This document shows, piece by piece, positions 25,940 to 34,373 of a stretch of DNA of 40,232 nucleotides. The notes beneath the pieces were generated by a model that was given only the letters and a program-made list of their open reading frames with translations, was not told where the DNA came from and made no database searches. Position numbers and translations under genes: made by a program. Source of the DNA: Pseudomonadota bacterium (lineage in GTDB: Bacteria > Pseudomonadota > Alphaproteobacteria > Sphingomonadales > Sphingomonadaceae); assembly GCA_023432995.1 (NCBI GenBank), contig JAEZES010000185.1:1-40232 (forward strand), read 5' to 3'. Positions within the stretch are counted from its first letter, which is position 1; each line of letters opens with the position of its first letter.

Positions 25940-26917
25940 CTAGGCGGCGCGCTCTGCGGCCACCTGCGCGCCGACGCGTTCCTGGGCCCGAGTCAGGCGG
26001 TTCATCACCTTGAGATCGTTGTCCGTCAGCTGCAGCGCGGTGTCGGCCCACAAGTCGACGATCCACTTCAGCTCGCTGAGCCCGATCGGATGAGTCAGCT
26101 TCATCGCCCTGCGCGAATTGACCAGACCCGGGTGGCGCCGCTCGCACTTGCGAATGAATTCCTCGCAGGCGGCCAGCCCTTCACCGTTCTCGGCCAGGTG
26201 GTGCACAAGGCCGAACTCGTACATTTCCTCGGCAGTGTAGGTCTGGTTGGACACGATCAGCCGGTCGGCCATCGCCGATCCGAGCTTGCGCGAAAGGATC
26301 GCGTGGGCGCCCATCCCCGGGAACAGCCCGAACAGGATCTCGGGCAGGCCAAAGGTCGCGTCGCGTTCGGCCACGATGTAGTCGAACGACAACAGCGCTT
26401 CGAACCCGCCCCCGAGCGCGGCACCCTGCACGAGGCCGATCGTCAGCATCGGCAGGTCGAGCGCGTGCATGTTGCGATGGAGAATCTCGACGCAGCGGTA
26501 GCCGTAGCGCGCAAGGCCGTCGCGGTCGCCGGTGCGGATCAGCCGCTCGAACAACGAGAGATCGCCGCCGAAGCAGAACACGCCCGGAGCGCGGCTGCCG
26601 AGCACGAGATAGCGTAGCGGCACCTGGCCCGGCCCGAAATTCTCGACGATCAGCCGCTGCCAGTCCTCGAAATCGCGCAACATCGACGGCGTGAAGCTCG
26701 GCCGCCCATCGGGGCGCATGAAAGTCCACAATGTCGCGTCGTCGGGCCGATACATGCAGTCGAGTTCGGCCAGTTCGAACAAGTGACGGTCGATGCGTCC
26801 TAGCTGCCGAGCCTGTTCGACAAGATTCTCGTCGCCGGCCCCGAGGCCGACGATGCGCCCGCTGCCGTGAGACAGATCTTCATCTGAGCGGTCAAGTTGA
26901 CCGGTTTGCCGGTCCAT
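25940..26917 (-). CDS. rpfF: RpfF-like crotonase (candidate diffusible-signal-factor synthase)
   Basis: A 325-residue crotonase. The two glutamates that RpfF uses for dehydration and thioester cleavage are seen as E173 in GGGFEALLSFDYIVAER and E193 in GLPEILFGLFPGMGAH. Their spacing of 20 is the same as E141/E161 in Xanthomonas RpfF. The phrase PEILFGLFPGMGA is nearly diagnostic, though related crotonases without DSF synthesis exist. A product such as a cis-2-unsaturated fatty acid is inference. ATG 26917 is preferred over GTG 26923 because GAGG lies five bases upstream. No rpfC or rpfG is in the window. The gene follows the XrtA EPS operon on the same strand after 166 bp. Confidence 0.85.
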   Translation of the reverse strand: MDRQTGQLDRSDEDLSHGSGRIVGLGAGDENLVEQARQLGRIDRHLFELAELDCMYRPDDATLWTFMRPDGRPSFTPSMLRDFEDWQRLIVENFGPGQVPLRYLVLGSRAPGVFCFGGDLSLFERLIRTGDRDGLARYGYRCVEILHRNMHALDLPMLTIGLVQGAALGGGFEALLSFDYIVAERDATFGLPEILFGLFPGMGAHAILSRKLGSAMADRLIVSNQTYTAEEMYEFGLVHHLAENGEGLAACEEFIRKCERRHPGLVNSRRAMKLTHPIGLSELKWIVDLWADTALQLTDNDLKVMNRLTRAQERVGAQVAAERAA

Positions 26918-26939
26918 AGTCACCTCGTTTGCAACCCAT

Positions 26940-26969
26940 TGCGTCGCTGTCGTTTTTTCTTTCGACGCA
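26940..26969 (-). other. Hairpin in the leader of the rpfF-like gene
   Basis: TGCGTCG at 26940-26946 and CGACGCA at 26963-26969 form a perfect 7-bp stem with a 16-base A/T-rich loop (six T in a row on the plus strand). If transcription starts near 26968, the hairpin sits at the very 5' end of the rpfF mRNA, 23 bases upstream of the ATG. It might affect mRNA stability or ribosome access, or be a regulator site in DNA. The function is not known. Confidence 0.45.
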
Positions 26970-26974
26970 GTGGG

Positions 26975-27002
26975 ATGCTATCATGACTAAGCCCAATGGC
27001 AA
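26975..27002 (-). promoter_or_regulatory. Candidate sigma70-type promoter of the rpfF-like gene
   Basis: On the minus strand TTGCCA (27002-26997) and TAGCAT (26980-26975) are 16 bases apart, matching TTGACA at five of six and TATAAT at four of six. The 166-bp gap in which they lie is clearly more A/T-rich than its surroundings. A start near 26968 would place the hairpin at the transcript's 5' end. This is an inference from the boxes only. Confidence 0.45.
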
Positions 27003-27083
27003 CCAACTATTTACCATCTCGGAACTTGAAGTTATCCTCCGTTCCCGAAATGGCACAGGGTTTTTCCTGCGCTTCCTTGCGCT

Positions 27084-28982
27084 TTACGAAATCAAACCCA
27101 GACGGGCGAGCGATCTGTCGAGCATGAGCAGCTGCCAGAGCACACGCGAATGGTCGGCGCGCCCGGCGCGATGCGCGTCAGCCAGCCGCCGCAGCCGCCC
27201 GCTGTCGAACCACCCTGTTCTTGCCAGCGGCGCGCTCGCGGCGATCGCCTGAGCCTGGTCGGCCAGCGGGCCGCGGAACCACTCGGCGAGCGGGGTCACG
27301 AAACCCTGCTTCGGCCGGTAGAGGATCTCGTCCGGCAGGTAGCGACGCATCGCCTTCTTGAGCAGCCATTTGCCATGCGAGCGCCGCACCCGCAGGTGGT
27401 CGGGCAGCGAGGCGGCGAATTCGACCAGGCGATGGTCGAGCATCGGCTCGCGCACTTCGAGGCTCACCGCCATGCTCGTGCGGTCAACCTTGGTCAGGAT
27501 ATCGCCCGGCAGCCAGAACGTCAGGTCCGCGTATTGCGCCCGGTCAAGCCCCGACCTCGCCGGCGCCGCATTCATCAGGTCGATCAACGGCCGCTCGGCG
27601 CGGTAGTCGCCCAGTTCGCGGGCCAGGTCGGGCGCGTAGAGGGCCTCGCGCAGTTCGGCCGGTGTGGCTGCCAGACTCCTCGCGTAGCCTTCGGCCCCGG
27701 TCCCGGCGAGCGCCTGCAGGGTCGACTTGGCACGCAGCGCCCGCGGAGCCCAGTCGGCCTTCGGGTAGGCCCGCCCCAGCGCCCCCAGAACGTCGCGACG
27801 AAAGGCTGGGGGCAGCAACGCTCTCACCCGCTCTTCGTGTCGGTGAAAGACCTGCCGCCGATAGCCGGCGAATGCCTCGTCGGCCCCGTCGCCCGACAGC
27901 GCGACGGTCACCGTTTCGCGGGCCAGCTGGCATACCCGCCAGGTCGGCAGGGCCGAGGCGTCGGCGAACGGCTCGTCGAACATCGCCACCAGCGCATCGA
28001 TCGCCGCGAAATCATCGGCCCGGACTTGCCGGGTCACGTGATCGGTGCCGAACAGAGTTGCGACCCGGGCGGCGTGCGCCGTCTCGTCGGCCGACGACAC
28101 GTCGAACCCGATCGAGCAGGTCCTGACCGGCACTCGGCTCGCCTCGGCCATCAGGGCCACCACGCTCGACGAGTCCACCCCGCCCGAGAGGAATGCGCCG
28201 AGCGGCACGTCGGCGACCAGGCGGCTGATTACCGCCTCGCGCAGGTGATGCAGCAATTCGGCCTCGAGATCGCGGTCGGAACCGCGCCGCCGCTCAGCGA
28301 ACGAGACGTCCCACCAGCGTTCGGGCGGCCCCGGCTCGCGACCGTGGCGCAGCAGCCGAAAGTGACCTGCCGGCAGCTTCTCGATGCCCTTGAGGATCGA
28401 GCGGTGGGCGGGAACGTAACCCCAGGCGAGGAAGTCCTCGACGGCCAGGGGATCGACCTCGCGCCGCAGCAGCGGATGCGCGAGCAGCCCCTTCAGCTCC
28501 GAGGCGAACGCCAGGCTGCCGTCCGACAGCGGCGCCATGAACAGCGGCTTCACCCCGAGGCGGTCGCGAGCCAGCAGCAGGGTCCGGGCCTGCGTGTCGT
28601 AGAGAGCGAAGGCAAACATGCCGTGAAGCCGCGGCAGGCACGCCGTGCCCCAGCGCTGCCAGGCGGCAAGGATCACCTCGCCGTCGCCGTCCGTATGGAA
28701 CTTGGCCCCGAGTTCCGTCAGCTCGCGGCGCAACTGGCGGAAGTTGTAGATTTCGCCATTGAAAACCAGCACCGCGCGCCCGTCTGCCGAGTGCATCGGC
28801 TGCGCCGACCCCGCGGGATCGATGACCGCCAGCCGGCGGAAGCCGAGGCCGACACCCGGCGCCGTCCACACCGCCGAGTCATCGGGCCCGCGGTGGGCCA
28901 GTGCATCGCCCATCCGCGCGACACGCGCCGGATCGACCGGCTTGATCGTGCCGCAATGGAAGATGCCCGCAATCCCGCACAT
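27084..28982 (-). CDS. XrtA-associated amidotransferase (asparagine synthetase-like)
   Basis: A 632-residue glutamine-dependent amidotransferase. The N-terminal nucleophile Cys is C2 (MCGIAGIF), so the glutaminase domain is intact, with AHRGPDDS and FNGEIYNF. The ATP-pyrophosphatase domain has AFLSGGVDSSSVVALMA and ALSGDGADEAFAGY. The length and position, directly after exosortase A, match the exosortase A-associated amidotransferase rather than housekeeping AsnB. It may amidate sugar acids in the exported polymer (inference). It begins 12 bp after xrtA and is the last gene of the EPS operon. Confidence 0.9.
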   Translation of the reverse strand: MCGIAGIFHCGTIKPVDPARVARMGDALAHRGPDDSAVWTAPGVGLGFRRLAVIDPAGSAQPMHSADGRAVLVFNGEIYNFRQLRRELTELGAKFHTDGDGEVILAAWQRWGTACLPRLHGMFAFALYDTQARTLLLARDRLGVKPLFMAPLSDGSLAFASELKGLLAHPLLRREVDPLAVEDFLAWGYVPAHRSILKGIEKLPAGHFRLLRHGREPGPPERWWDVSFAERRRGSDRDLEAELLHHLREAVISRLVADVPLGAFLSGGVDSSSVVALMAEASRVPVRTCSIGFDVSSADETAHAARVATLFGTDHVTRQVRADDFAAIDALVAMFDEPFADASALPTWRVCQLARETVTVALSGDGADEAFAGYRRQVFHRHEERVRALLPPAFRRDVLGALGRAYPKADWAPRALRAKSTLQALAGTGAEGYARSLAATPAELREALYAPDLARELGDYRAERPLIDLMNAAPARSGLDRAQYADLTFWLPGDILTKVDRTSMAVSLEVREPMLDHRLVEFAASLPDHLRVRRSHGKWLLKKAMRRYLPDEILYRPKQGFVTPLAEWFRGPLADQAQAIAASAPLARTGWFDSGRLRRLADAHRAGRADHSRVLWQLLMLDRSLARLGLIS

Positions 28983-28994
28983 GCGGCTTGTGCG

Positions 28995-30011
28995 TTAGGC
29001 CAGCTGCGCCAAGCGGTCCATCCACGTCGCCGCAAGCGCAAGAGCAGAGACGGCCGCCAGTGCCTGCATTCGGCCCATGCGCAACCGCGCCATCCGGGCC
29101 AGCAGTGCGGAGGACTCGATCCGTCCGAGATCGATCATGCGATCATCGGGCGGGCGATCGAATTTCCGCCATGCGGCGCCGAGTACGCAGAGCATGACCA
29201 GGGCGAAGAACAGCCAGCCGTACACGAGGTGATCGAAACCGGCCGCGAATTGCATGCCCCGCGTCTGCGCGACGTAGATCGTTCCCCAGGCGCGAACGCC
29301 GTTGGCCAGCACCGGCACCACGAGCGCTGCTGCCATGAACAGGGCACGACGTTTCCAACTGACGAAGCCGAGATGCGCCACGAGCGCCCCGAGCGCGGCC
29401 ATCGCCATGAGGAATTTTACCCCCGCGCAGGCCTCGGCGACCTCGAACAGCCCCGCCGGGGTGTCGATGAAGACGCCCTCGATCGTCGCCGGCACGCCGC
29501 TCGACCGCGTCAGTGCCACGGCCATCCGGGCCGTGATGGCCTGCAGCGCCGGGATCAGCTCGTCGCCGAACGGAACGAGGGCCAGCATGTATCCCAGGGG
29601 AAACAATAGACCGGCGACAGCCCGCGGCCCCAGCAACGCGGCCAGCGAGGCCTGCAGCATCGTCACCGCACCGATCTGGGCTACCAGGTTCACCTCGGCC
29701 TGGCTGCCGGCGAGCCAGACCAGCAGGCTCCCGGCCAGCAGCAGTAGTCCTGGCCACCAGCCGTCAGGCGCGAGCCGCACGAGCTCGGCACGCCTCAAGT
29801 ACACCAGCCCGGCGAGGATCGGCGGGATCAGCAAGATGTGACTGTACGTCGAAACGTTCCACCATTGGTGCGCCATGTCCGCCCAGGCGTTCCAGGCAAG
29901 CGCGATCAGGCCGAACCAGACGAGCGCCAGCCGCCCGAGCGCTTCGCGCCAAGCTGACCGCGCCCGATGCTTGCCATCGGACCGCCGCGAAAGGGTCGCC
30001 TCAAGCGGCAT
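28995..30011 (-). CDS. xrtA: Exosortase A (without an EpsI domain)
   Basis: A 338-residue multi-pass inner membrane transpeptidase-like protein that would cleave PEP-CTERM proteins. The three family residues are seen: C195 in VAEACAGVKFL, R240 in LANGVRAWG and H261 in FDHLVYGWLFF. Eight or so hydrophobic segments surround them. The part after residue 285 holds only one more hydrophobic stretch (MQALAAVSALALAATW). The EpsI domain of about 200 residues, often fused to XrtA or encoded next to it, is missing. It overlaps the glycosyltransferase by 11 bases and is followed by the amidotransferase after 12. The start at 30011 has a weak AAGG. Confidence 0.92.
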   Translation of the reverse strand: MPLEATLSRRSDGKHRARSAWREALGRLALVWFGLIALAWNAWADMAHQWWNVSTYSHILLIPPILAGLVYLRRAELVRLAPDGWWPGLLLLAGSLLVWLAGSQAEVNLVAQIGAVTMLQASLAALLGPRAVAGLLFPLGYMLALVPFGDELIPALQAITARMAVALTRSSGVPATIEGVFIDTPAGLFEVAEACAGVKFLMAMAALGALVAHLGFVSWKRRALFMAAALVVPVLANGVRAWGTIYVAQTRGMQFAAGFDHLVYGWLFFALVMLCVLGAAWRKFDRPPDDRMIDLGRIESSALLARMARLRMGRMQALAAVSALALAATWMDRLAQLA

Positions 30012-31224
30012 CGCGCTGCGCCTTGGCCCGCCCGACGATCGCCGGCAGCGGCGCCAGAATCGCCGGCCAGCTCATGCTCTCGGCCACCAGACGCCGCGCC
30101 GCCTGGCCCAGAGCGCGGGCGCTCCCCCGTCGCGCCAGGAGCGACCGAACGGCACCCGCCAGCGCTTCGTCGGTCTCGGCGAGCGCGAAGTGGACACCGT
30201 CCTGACCCCGAATTCCGGCCGCTGCGGCAGGCGTGAGCACCAGCGGACAGGCCATCGCCATTGCCTCGAGAACCTTGTTCTGCACTCCGCGGGCAATCGT
30301 CAGCGGAACCAGCACGACATCCGCCCCCGCCAGGAACGGGCGCACGTCGGGTACTTCGCCCCAGATCCGTGCGCCGTTCTCGCCGTCGAGGGCGACCAGC
30401 TCCGATGCGGGAGAGCGGCCGACCAGATGAAATTGTGCTGTCGGATACGTCGACCGTATCCGCGGCATCAGCCGCTCGATCGCTCGCAGCCCGGCGATGA
30501 CATTGGGCGGATAATCCATCTGCCCCGTGAACACGATGTGCGGGCCGGAGGTCGCCAAGGCGGGGTGCGGCGAAGACCGCGCCGGATCGAACCGCGCCGC
30601 GTCGATGCCGTTGCCGAGCACCGCGACCTTGGTGCCGCAATCCGGCGGAATCCGACTGAGGAAGAGTGCGCGCTCCGCCTCGCTGACCAGCAGAGTGCGA
30701 TCCGCGAGGCTTGCCAGGCGGGTCTCTTCGCGTGCCAGCAGCCGTGCCTCGCGCCGATTGATCCACCCTGCAGGGGTTCGGTTGCCGCGCGAGTAAGCCT
30801 CGAACTTGGCCGAATCGACATCGACCAGGTCCACGATCAGCCGCCCCGCCCAGTCGTCGGGGACGTACTGCCCCATCTGGCCGGAGAAGACGTAGATCGT
30901 GTCGATCTCCTCGCGCGCGAGCGTGTCTCTCACCCAGGCGGCGAGACCGGGGTGCCGAAACGCGGCCAGGCTGACCGGCTCGCCCTGCAGCAGCGCCTCG
31001 ATTCCAGCCACGACCAGCGGCTTGTCGCGCAGCGCGAGGCAGTGGCTCTCCGCCAGCTCGGCGAGCTCGCTCTCCGCTGCGCGGTCGGCGATCGTTTCGC
31101 CGAGGCACCCGACATGGACCTTGGCCATCGCCGAGAGGGCCCGCAGCACATGATGCGAGCGGATCTTGTCACCGCGGTCGGGAGGGAACGGCGGGCGGTG
31201 CGCGAGGAACAGGATCCCGCTCAT
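30001..31224 (-). CDS. XrtA-associated glycosyltransferase (GT-B, group 1)
   Basis: A 407-residue GT-B enzyme that transfers a sugar to the EPS repeat or acceptor in the cytoplasm. The N-terminal domain begins ILFLAHRPPFPPDRGDKIR, typical of exosortase-linked sugar transferases. The C-terminal domain has IVFTGQMDYPPNVIAGL, IWGEVPDVRPFLAGADVVLVPL and GVQNKVLEAMAMACPLVLTPA with the conserved donor Glu. ATG 31224 overlaps the FemAB stop as ATGA, which decides the start; a longer in-frame extension to 31371 runs through that gene and is not real. Confidence 0.9.
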   Translation of the reverse strand: MSGILFLAHRPPFPPDRGDKIRSHHVLRALSAMAKVHVGCLGETIADRAAESELAELAESHCLALRDKPLVVAGIEALLQGEPVSLAAFRHPGLAAWVRDTLAREEIDTIYVFSGQMGQYVPDDWAGRLIVDLVDVDSAKFEAYSRGNRTPAGWINRREARLLAREETRLASLADRTLLVSEAERALFLSRIPPDCGTKVAVLGNGIDAARFDPARSSPHPALATSGPHIVFTGQMDYPPNVIAGLRAIERLMPRIRSTYPTAQFHLVGRSPASELVALDGENGARIWGEVPDVRPFLAGADVVLVPLTIARGVQNKVLEAMAMACPLVLTPAAAAGIRGQDGVHFALAETDEALAGAVRSLLARRGSARALGQAARRLVAESMSWPAILAPLPAIVGRAKAQRDAA

Positions 31225-32279
31225 CCGAGGCCCCGCGCAATCCAGGGGCCCAGGCGGTTGGCCAGCGGCAACGGCAGCCGCTTCCACAAGGCCACGCGCG
31301 CGGCATGCCTGGCGCTCGCCGGGTCGGCGTCGCGTTCCGCCGCCCCCGGGGCGGTCCAGCTCGCATAGCACAGCGGCCTCGGCTCGAAGCCCCAGTTCTT
31401 CTTGAACGCCCAGGCCCCGCCGCCCGTCTTGCTGCGGCCGAAGTCGAACCGCCTGCAGCCGCGGGCGCGCGCGTGGCGCATCAACTCGAAATACATTCGG
31501 TCGTTGGCACGCGAGGTCCGTGCCGCGCGGATGCCGCCGCCCCAGTAAGGCAGGACGGCGCCGCCGTGATACAATGACAGCACGCTGGCGACAGGACGCC
31601 CCCGTTCGAATACCGTGAGGATGTCCGCCTCGAGTTCGGCCAGCACGAATTCGAACAACTTCCGCGGGAACACCGGAGTCCCGAGATTGCGCACGCTCTC
31701 GGCGTAGACCGCGTAGTGCGCCGCGCGATCGGCGGCCGTGGTGCCGCAGGCGATCGTGAAGTCCCCGGCGAGGCCCTTGCGGACCTCGGCGCGCTGCTTG
31801 CGCGGTATCGCGCGCAGTTGCGCCTCATCGTCGGCGGCGAGCGGGGCCGAAAAGCCGCAATGACGGTCGCGGTGCACGGTCCACCGGGCGGGGGCGCAAC
31901 CGCCGCGCAGTTCGATCGTCGAGCACGACAGACGCCGCGCGTATTCCTCTGCCGCGGTGCACAGCGCCAAGGCGCTGGTGTCGCGCGCGGCGAGCGGTCC
32001 ACCCTCGACCGCGAACCCGCTCGATACGAGCAGTCTCCCGAAGAGGGGCGAGTGAACCTCGCTCAGCGGCAGCCAGCCGGTGATCGCGCCGCCTCGTTCC
32101 GCGACCAGGCCGCGCGCCCGCTGCCCCGTGCCCCGCTCGATCGCGCGCAGCCACGCCGGGCGATGGAACACACTGCCGCGAGCGTCCGCGACGAAACCCT
32201 CGATGCGCGCGGCCTCGTCGGGGTGCCGCAAGTCGACAGCGCGCACATTTTCCGATGTCAAGGAGAACGGGGCGTTCAC
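31221..32279 (-). CDS. XrtA-associated FemAB-like acyltransferase
   Basis: A 352-residue GNAT-fold protein of the FemAB type seen in exosortase loci. FRPAWLRAIE-like and WLPLSEVHSPLFGRLLVSSG lie in the first half. The second half has LRAIPRKQRAEVRKGL, PVFPRKLFEFVLAEL, VASVLSLYHGGAVLPYWGG and RRFDFGRSKTGGGAWAFKKN, the family's signature end. It may add an amino acid or acyl group to a polymer or protein; the substrate is not known. It overlaps both neighbours by four bases (ATGA), so it is translated with them. Confidence 0.9.
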   Translation of the reverse strand: MNAPFSLTSENVRAVDLRHPDEAARIEGFVADARGSVFHRPAWLRAIERGTGQRARGLVAERGGAITGWLPLSEVHSPLFGRLLVSSGFAVEGGPLAARDTSALALCTAAEEYARRLSCSTIELRGGCAPARWTVHRDRHCGFSAPLAADDEAQLRAIPRKQRAEVRKGLAGDFTIACGTTAADRAAHYAVYAESVRNLGTPVFPRKLFEFVLAELEADILTVFERGRPVASVLSLYHGGAVLPYWGGGIRAARTSRANDRMYFELMRHARARGCRRFDFGRSKTGGGAWAFKKNWGFEPRPLCYASWTAPGAAERDADPASARHAARVALWKRLPLPLANRLGPWIARGLG

Positions 32280-33193
32280 GGCAACGGAGCCCGCGCGGCC
32301 TCGGCCTCCAGGCGGGCCGCCTCGCGATACGCGAGCAAGTCCATGCGCCCCCAGGCGAACTCATGGATCAACTGGCGCAGCTTGGGCGCCATGCCGGCGA
32401 GATTGCTGTAATGCCGCAGCCGCGAGCGCAGCGGCGCGCCGCCCACGCGCGGCTGCCCGGGGTCGATTTCCCAGGGATGGAAGTAGAACACCGCCGGACG
32501 CTGCTCGCGGCGGTTGACCTGGCGGATCGCCCACCGGCTGAACGCATAGGGCAGCACCCGGAAGAAGCCCCCTCCGCCCGCGGCCAGCCGCTTGCCGGCG
32601 AACATCGCCGTCGTCACCGGAATCTCGATCAGCGGCGACCACGGTATCGGCTTGAATGCAAAGCGCGGAGCCTCGGCCCAGCCGTAGTGATCGTGTTCGA
32701 TCGGGGCGACGCTGGACGAATAGGCGTAGCCCCGCTCCGCCAGCTCGGTAAGGGCCCACGGCGTGCGCTGGTCGATCGAAAAGCTCGGTGCGCGGTAGCC
32801 CGTGACGCGCAGTCCGGCGGCGTCTTCGATCGCCTTCTGCGCCCGCTCGACATCCTCTCCGAAGCTCTCCCGGTCCATCCTGTAGACCCGACGGTGGTCC
32901 CAGCCGTGGCTGGCCAGCTCGTGTCCGCGCGCGGCGATCTCGCGCAGCAGCGCGCCGTGTCGCCGGGCGACCCAGCCGAGGGTGAAGAAGGTCGCCTTGG
33001 CATCGACTTCGTCGAACAGATCGAGGATTGCCTTGACGTTGCGGTCGACCCGGTCGGCGAGGCCGTCCCAGTCGTCGCGCTCGATCACGTCCTCGAACGC
33101 GCCGACCTGGAACCAGTCCTCGACGTCGACCGACAACCCATTCACGATCGTGCTGGGAACGCTCGAGCGATTGGGAAAGGTGACTGCGTTCAC
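32276..33193 (-). CDS. XrtA-associated polysaccharide deacetylase (NodB/CE4)
   Basis: A 305-residue deacetylase. NodB motif 1 is GLSVDVEDWFQ, motif 2 is ELASHGWDHRRVY, and motif 3 is GYRAPSFSID. The C-terminal part has YFHPWEIDPGQPR, characteristic of the exosortase-linked branch. It removes acetyl groups from sugar polymers during export. There is no signal peptide at this start, so its location is uncertain. The best start is GTG 33193 with GGAGG seven bases upstream; GTG 33208 is the alternative. Its stop overlaps the FemAB start. Confidence 0.9.
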   Translation of the reverse strand: MNAVTFPNRSSVPSTIVNGLSVDVEDWFQVGAFEDVIERDDWDGLADRVDRNVKAILDLFDEVDAKATFFTLGWVARRHGALLREIAARGHELASHGWDHRRVYRMDRESFGEDVERAQKAIEDAAGLRVTGYRAPSFSIDQRTPWALTELAERGYAYSSSVAPIEHDHYGWAEAPRFAFKPIPWSPLIEIPVTTAMFAGKRLAAGGGGFFRVLPYAFSRWAIRQVNRREQRPAVFYFHPWEIDPGQPRVGGAPLRSRLRHYSNLAGMAPKLRQLIHEFAWGRMDLLAYREAARLEAEAARAPLP

Positions 33194-33226
33194 CCTAGCG
33201 CCTCCCACGGGAGCCGATAGGCATCT

Positions 33227-34354
33227 CTAGGCCGCCCTCGACTGCTCGATCTCGCCCTCGATCCAGTCGATCAGCATCGTCAGCGTCTGCCGCATGGTGC
33301 GCTCCTGCTCCTCGATCTTGGCCTCGAGCCGGGCGAGCCGGGCGCCGAGCGCTTCGATTTCGGGGCGCACGGCTGCGGCCCCGGCGCCGGCATCAAGCTG
33401 GGTGGCGAGTTCGACGACCGCCTGCTGCAGCTCGGCGATCTGGCTGTCGCGCTCGGCGAGGAGGCCGGGGACACGATCGGCATGCGTTGCGGCTGGCTCC
33501 GGGCGTGGCTCGGGCGCAGCTCCGGAGACCGCGGGAGTCACCCGCTCGCTGGCCATCTCGTCGAGGACGGCCTTGAGCATGACCGCGTCGATCCGCATGC
33601 GGCCCTCGACCGCGCCGAGCAACAGCAAGCGGTTGGCGATCTGGTTGATGCGCCGCGGGATTCCGCCGCTCGCCGCGTGAAGCTCGGCGAACACGCGCTG
33701 GTCGAACTGCGGATGCCCGGTCCACCCGACGCGCTGGAGCCGATGAACGATGTAGGGCTCGATCTCGGTCCGATCCATCGGTTCGAGATGATGCGCCGCG
33801 ATCACTCGCTGGCGCAGCTGCTCGAGCGCCTCGTGGCGCTGCAGCGTGGTGCGGAATTCCGGCTGGCCGAGCAGCAAGGTCTGCAGCAGCGGGTGGCTGC
33901 CAAGCTGGAAGTTCGACAGCATGCGCAGCTCTTCGAGCGCTTCGACAGCGAGATTCTGCGATTCGTCGACGATCAGCAGGCAGCGGCGCCCGGCCCGCGC
34001 CTCGCGGTGCAGAAAGCCCTCGATCGCTCCGAGCGCGCTGGCCTTGTCATGCCCGTCGATGTCGAGCCCGAAGCTCTGCGCGACGACGTGGACGATCTCG
34101 GCCTCGTCGAGCTTGCTGGTCACCACTTGCCCGACCGTCAGCCGCTGCGGATCGATGGTCCCCTTCAGGTGGGCGACGAGCGTCGACTTGCCCGAGCCGA
34201 CCTCGCCGGTGATGACGATGAACCCCTCGCCCTGGGCGAGACCGTAGCCGAGGTACGACAGCGCCTTCCGGTGGGTCGCGCTGCGGAAGTAGAACGCCGG
34301 ATCGGGCGTCAGCTGGAAGGGCTTTCCCGTCAGGCCGTAGAAGTCGTCGAACAT
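33227..34354 (-). CDS. XrtA-associated AAA ATPase
   Basis: A 375-residue ATPase related to ExeA/GspA. The N-terminus MFDDFYGLTGKPFQLTPDPA and FRSATHRKALSYLGYGL are typical of this group. The P-loop is GEVGSGKST (residues 50-58) and Walker B is CLLIVDESQNL around D130. The C-terminal 75 residues form a probable coiled coil (SQIAELQQAVVELATQL; RLARLEAKIEEQERTMRQ). Its exact role in exopolysaccharide assembly is unknown. ATG 34354 has GGAG eight bases upstream. It sits between the outer-membrane protein and the deacetylase genes. Confidence 0.9.
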   Translation of the reverse strand: MFDDFYGLTGKPFQLTPDPAFYFRSATHRKALSYLGYGLAQGEGFIVITGEVGSGKSTLVAHLKGTIDPQRLTVGQVVTSKLDEAEIVHVVAQSFGLDIDGHDKASALGAIEGFLHREARAGRRCLLIVDESQNLAVEALEELRMLSNFQLGSHPLLQTLLLGQPEFRTTLQRHEALEQLRQRVIAAHHLEPMDRTEIEPYIVHRLQRVGWTGHPQFDQRVFAELHAASGGIPRRINQIANRLLLLGAVEGRMRIDAVMLKAVLDEMASERVTPAVSGAAPEPRPEPAATHADRVPGLLAERDSQIAELQQAVVELATQLDAGAGAAAVRPEIEALGARLARLEAKIEEQERTMRQTLTMLIDWIEGEIEQSRAA

Positions 34355-34373
34355 CGGTGGATCTCCGTGGCCC

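Noticed and set aside
27022..27046. GGAAC boxes on both strands as EcfG promoters for the rpfF-like gene
   Set aside because: The spacing to the CGTT/GTT elements is 14 bases, not 16-17, so the consensus is not met.
26983..27252. Plus-strand open frame beginning MTKPNGNQLF between the rpfF-like and amidotransferase genes
   Set aside because: It has a plausible-looking first 35 residues in an AT-rich region but no ribosome site. It then runs antisense through the amidotransferase gene with shadow-like composition.
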